NCBI GenBank assembly: GCA_022825065.1
Contig: JAJDYR010000039.1
Coordinates: forward strand, 1-64,000
Length of the DNA stretch: 64,000 nucleotides
Direction: 5' to 3'
DNA from: a bacterium
GTDB taxonomy: Bacteria > UBA8248
Shown: positions 61,559 to 64,000 of the stretch, piece after piece
Position numbering within the stretch: the stretch's first letter is position 1
Layout of the letters: each line of letters starts with the position of its first letter
Notes under the pieces: generated by a model
What the model was told of the DNA's origin: nothing
Database searches by the model: none
The model's input: the letters and a program-made list of their open reading frames with translations, nothing else
Position numbers and translations under genes: made by a program

Positions 61559-62677
61559 ATGGCCAACAATCATGAACGCCCGACGCCGCGCTTCGACTGG
61601 TTCATCCCGATAGACGGCGACGGCGAGCACATCGGCACGTCGCGGGCAGAGCGTCCGCCCACGTATGAATACCTGAGCGAGGTGGTGAAGGCGGCGGAGG
61701 AGAACGGTTTCTACTCCATGCTCATCCCCACGCGCTTCGCCAACGGGCTTTTCGACCAGGGTGCGCCCCTGGCGGAGACCTGGACGATGGTGACGGCCCT
61801 CGCCGCGCGAAGCGAGAAGATACGCTTCCTCATCGCCGTGCGCCCGGGGTTCGTGAACCCGGGCCTCTTCGCGCAGATGGCGGCCACGCTCAGCCAGATT
61901 ACGGGCGGGCGCGTGGATTTGAACGTCGTGCCGGGCGGCATCAAGGGCGAGTTCGAAAAGATGGGCGAGCGGATCGACCACGACACGCGCTACGAGCGGG
62001 CGGAGGAGTTTATCGCCGCCATCCGAAAGCTCTGGGAGCGGCCCGAACCGGTCAGCTTCGACGGGAAGTTCGTGAAGCTGAGCGACGTGCACTGCTCGCC
62101 CGGCCCGGCGGGAGAGACGCCACAGTTCTATCTCGGCGGCGCGTCCCCCGCCGCGCTCAAGCTCGCGGGCACGCAGTCGGACGTCTATCTCGGCTGGATA
62201 GGGCCGGTGGAGGAGACCAGAAAGCACCTGGAGCGCGCGCGGGCCTCTTTCTCCGAGGCGGGGCGCGCGCCCGTCTTCGGCGTGCGCTCCCACCTGGTGA
62301 TGCGAGACTCCGAGGACGAAGCGTGGGAGGAGACGCGCGAGCTTTTGAGCCGCGCGGAGGATTCCGTGAAGGCGCAGCGCGGCGCGCTGGTCGCCGGCAC
62401 GGCCATGGTGGGGGCCGCCGCGCAGGCGCGCGCGTTCGAGGATTTCCGGGTCGGGCCGCATCTTTGGAACGGCATCTCCCAGGTGCGGGTGAACTGCGGC
62501 TCCGCGCTCGTGGGAACGCCCGCGCAGATCGCAGAGGAACTTCTCGGCTACTGGCGGCTGGGCATCGACGAGTTCATCCTCTCGGGCTACCCCCACGTGG
62601 AGGAATGCCACCGCGCCGCGCGCGACCTCATCCCCCGAATCAAGGAGATGATCGAGCGAGAGCGTACCGCGGCGTAA
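61559..62677 (+). CDS. LLM-class oxidoreductase, alkanesulfonate monooxygenase (SsuD)-like
   Basis: A 372-residue luciferase-like enzyme closer to SsuD than the other four in the window: FIPIDGDGEHIGTSRAERPPTYEY start, LIAVRPGFVNPGLFAQMAATLSQITGGR (split: IAVRPGF, NPGLFAQMAATL), GRVDLNVVPGGIKGEFEKMG and FYLGGASPAALKLAG. FMNH2-dependent oxygenation of an alkanesulfonate or similar compound is plausible. GGGGAG eight bases before ATG 61559. Followed by a quinone oxidoreductase gene 94 bases on. Confidence 0.87.
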   Translation: MANNHERPTPRFDWFIPIDGDGEHIGTSRAERPPTYEYLSEVVKAAEENGFYSMLIPTRFANGLFDQGAPLAETWTMVTALAARSEKIRFLIAVRPGFVNPGLFAQMAATLSQITGGRVDLNVVPGGIKGEFEKMGERIDHDTRYERAEEFIAAIRKLWERPEPVSFDGKFVKLSDVHCSPGPAGETPQFYLGGASPAALKLAGTQSDVYLGWIGPVEETRKHLERARASFSEAGRAPVFGVRSHLVMRDSEDEAWEETRELLSRAEDSVKAQRGALVAGTAMVGAAAQARAFEDFRVGPHLWNGISQVRVNCGSALVGTPAQIAEELLGYWRLGIDEFILSGYPHVEECHRAARDLIPRIKEMIERERTAA

Positions 62678-62771
62678 GACCGGCGCAAGGTTTTGCGCTT
62701 TCATGGGCGGGAGGCGTTTTCCGTTCTTTACCCTGTCAGGCAATCCATACTGATCATATGAAGGAGAGATC

Positions 62772-63755
62772 ATGCGAGCCGTCTGGTATGAAGCGTATGG
62801 CCCGGCGAAGGAAGTGCTGAAATTCGGTGAACTCGAAACCCCCGAGCCCGGCGCGGGCGAGGTGCGCGTGAGGCTCCACGCCTCGGGCGCGAACCCCTCG
62901 GACTACAAGGCGCGCCTGGGTTCGCGCGGCGAGATGGGCTGGCCGAGAGTCATTCCCCACTCGGACGGCGCGGGCGTCATCGAGAGCGCGGGCGATGGCG
63001 TGGACGCGGCCCGCGTGGGCGAGCGCGTCTGGATATTCAACGGACAGTGGCAAAGGCCTTACGGCACGGCGGCCGAATTCATCGTCGTGCCCGAGCGGCA
63101 GGCCGTGCCGCTGGCGGATTCGGTGGATTTCGCCCAGGGCGCGTGTCTGGCGATTCCGGCGATGACCGCCCACAGGGCGCTTTTTCTCGACGGACCGATC
63201 ATCGGGCAGACCGCGCTCGTCACCGGCGGGGCGGGAGCGGTGGGGCGCTACGGCGTGCAACTCGCCAAGTGGGGGGGCGCCGACGTCATCGCCACGGTGA
63301 GCAGCGAGGAGAAGGCGCGGATCGCGCGCGAGGCGGGCGCGGACCACGTGGTGAACTACCGCGATGAGGACGCCGCTGCGCGCATCATGGAGATCACAAA
63401 CGGGGCGGGCGTGGACAGGATCTGCGAGGTGGATTTCGGCGAGAACCTCGAAATCACCCGCAAGGTGCTCAAGGGCAACGGAACCGTCGCGGCCTACGGC
63501 TCCACGCGGGTTCCCGAACCCGTGCTGCCCTGGTACCAGATGATGCCCGAGAACACGGCCATCCGCATGGTGTTCGTCTACACCATGCCGGATTCCGCCA
63601 TCGCCCAGGCCTGCGCCGACATCAACGCCGCGTGCGGGGCGGGCGCGCTCACCCACCACATCGGCGCGCGTTTCTCGCTGGAGGAGACCGCCGCCGCGCA
63701 CGAGATCATGGAGAATTTCGCGAACGTCGGGAACGTGGTGGTGGAGATCGATTGA
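62772..63755 (+). CDS. NADPH:quinone reductase-like medium-chain dehydrogenase
   Basis: A 327-residue zinc-free MDR enzyme of the zeta-crystallin/quinone-oxidoreductase type. LHASGANPSDYKARLG start, YGTAAEFIVVPERQAVPL, and the NADPH loop LVTGGAGAVGRYGVQLAKWGGADVIATV (central GGAGAVGRYGVQLA). No zinc-ligand cysteines, unlike the 34.6-kb gene. It reduces quinones or enones with NADPH. AAGGAG upstream of ATG 62772. Confidence 0.9.
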   Translation: MRAVWYEAYGPAKEVLKFGELETPEPGAGEVRVRLHASGANPSDYKARLGSRGEMGWPRVIPHSDGAGVIESAGDGVDAARVGERVWIFNGQWQRPYGTAAEFIVVPERQAVPLADSVDFAQGACLAIPAMTAHRALFLDGPIIGQTALVTGGAGAVGRYGVQLAKWGGADVIATVSSEEKARIAREAGADHVVNYRDEDAAARIMEITNGAGVDRICEVDFGENLEITRKVLKGNGTVAAYGSTRVPEPVLPWYQMMPENTAIRMVFVYTMPDSAIAQACADINAACGAGALTHHIGARFSLEETAAAHEIMENFANVGNVVVEID

Positions 63756-63966
63756 GGCGGTCGGGGCCGCCTGCGCGCGGAATCTCCTTGAAAGATGGCG
63801 CATGAGGGCCTATATTTGAAACAGACCATAGGGGGTTGATGGAGTGATGAAGTCTAGTCCCCTGAAGCAGCGCGCCGGCCTCTCGGGGGATGTCAAAAGA
63901 TAGTCGGCGCAAGGCATCCGGAAGGCCATCGCGCGAAGCGCAGGCGGAAAAACAAGACCGATCCTG

Positions 63967-63996
63967 AAAGCGGGGCCTCCGGAGGCTCCGCTTTTT
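63967..63996 (+). terminator. Rho-independent terminator
   Basis: AAAGCGG..CCTCC / GGAGG..CCGCTTT stem with a short gap, then TTTTT. It lies 210 bases after the quinone oxidoreductase stop, so it may end that transcript or a short RNA between the two. Confidence 0.65.
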
Positions 63997-64000
63997 GCTT

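Overview
The window is a 64 kb piece of a GC-rich (roughly 60-65%) chromosome from an uncultivated bacterium. It has a complete coenzyme F420 biosynthesis operon, five luciferase-like (LLM-class) oxidoreductases, family III CoA-transferase, amidase, tartrate-dehydratase-like and HpcH/CitE lyase genes, a hemEHY operon, two genes best read as selenoproteins, and many copies of a palindromic insertion-like repeat. This mix would fit F420-using soil or marine lineages such as Tectomicrobia-like bacteria. No taxonomic marker is present, so the placement is a guess. UGA is the normal stop codon in most genes, so the two in-frame UGA codons stand out.

Layout. 0.3-1.6 kb: ammonium transporter (-). 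2.6-5.7 kb: phage-type packaging operon (terminase ATPase, separate terminase nuclease, portal). 5.9-7.6 kb: UGSC selenoprotein and its partner (-). 7.8-9.1 kb: low-GC two-gene cassette ending in a PIN-domain protein. 9.1-12.1 kb: two tandem F420/LLM oxidoreductases and a 3-hydroxyisobutyrate-dehydrogenase-like gene (-). 12.3 kb: nucleobase deaminase. 13.4-13.8 kb: OsmC-like selenoprotein (-). 14.6-15.9 kb: diadenylate cyclase fused to a YbbR domain (-). 16.3-22.8 kb: phage-type head-tail operon (prohead protease/major capsid fusion, neck, tail terminator, tail tube, tail chaperones) ending in its own terminator. 22.9-30 kb: cupin and the F420 operon cofG-cofH-frhB-fbiB(C-terminal-like)-cofD-cofC-cofE (-). 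30-32.2 kb: CoA-transferase and aroE (-). 32.4-34.5 kb: low-GC restriction-modification pair. 34.6-43 kb: Zn-alcohol dehydrogenase, amidase, CoA-ester lyase, LLM oxidoreductase, sulfite-oxidase-like enzyme, tartrate-dehydratase-like enzyme. 43.2-47.2 kb: glgX-glgB. 47.8-52.9 kb: flavin-binding protein, tRNA-Cys, hemE-hemH-hemY, hypothetical. 53.4-58 kb: ferredoxin, leuC/leuD-like hydro-lyase, FAH-family hydrolase, HpcH aldolase. 58.2-63.8 kb: LLM oxidoreductases, VOC protein, hendecad coiled-coil membrane protein, quinone oxidoreductase.

Most notable points. (1) The phage structural genes lie in two intact operons about 10.6 kb apart, separated by ordinary chromosomal genes. Each is preceded by the same exact 23-bp box at the same distance (24 nt) from a -10-like hexamer. 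No integrase, replication, lysis or tape-measure gene is visible. This looks like a co-regulated, domesticated particle system, possibly a gene transfer agent, rather than an ordinary prophage. (2) Two genes that look broken by UGA are probably selenoproteins: the conserved frame continues past UGA and a hairpin follows directly in each mRNA. (3) At least nine intergenic regions carry MITE-like elements bounded by inverted GGGGYTGTTGAAAAAGTC-type ends. They carry nested palindromic modules, and one copy sits inside the head-tail operon.
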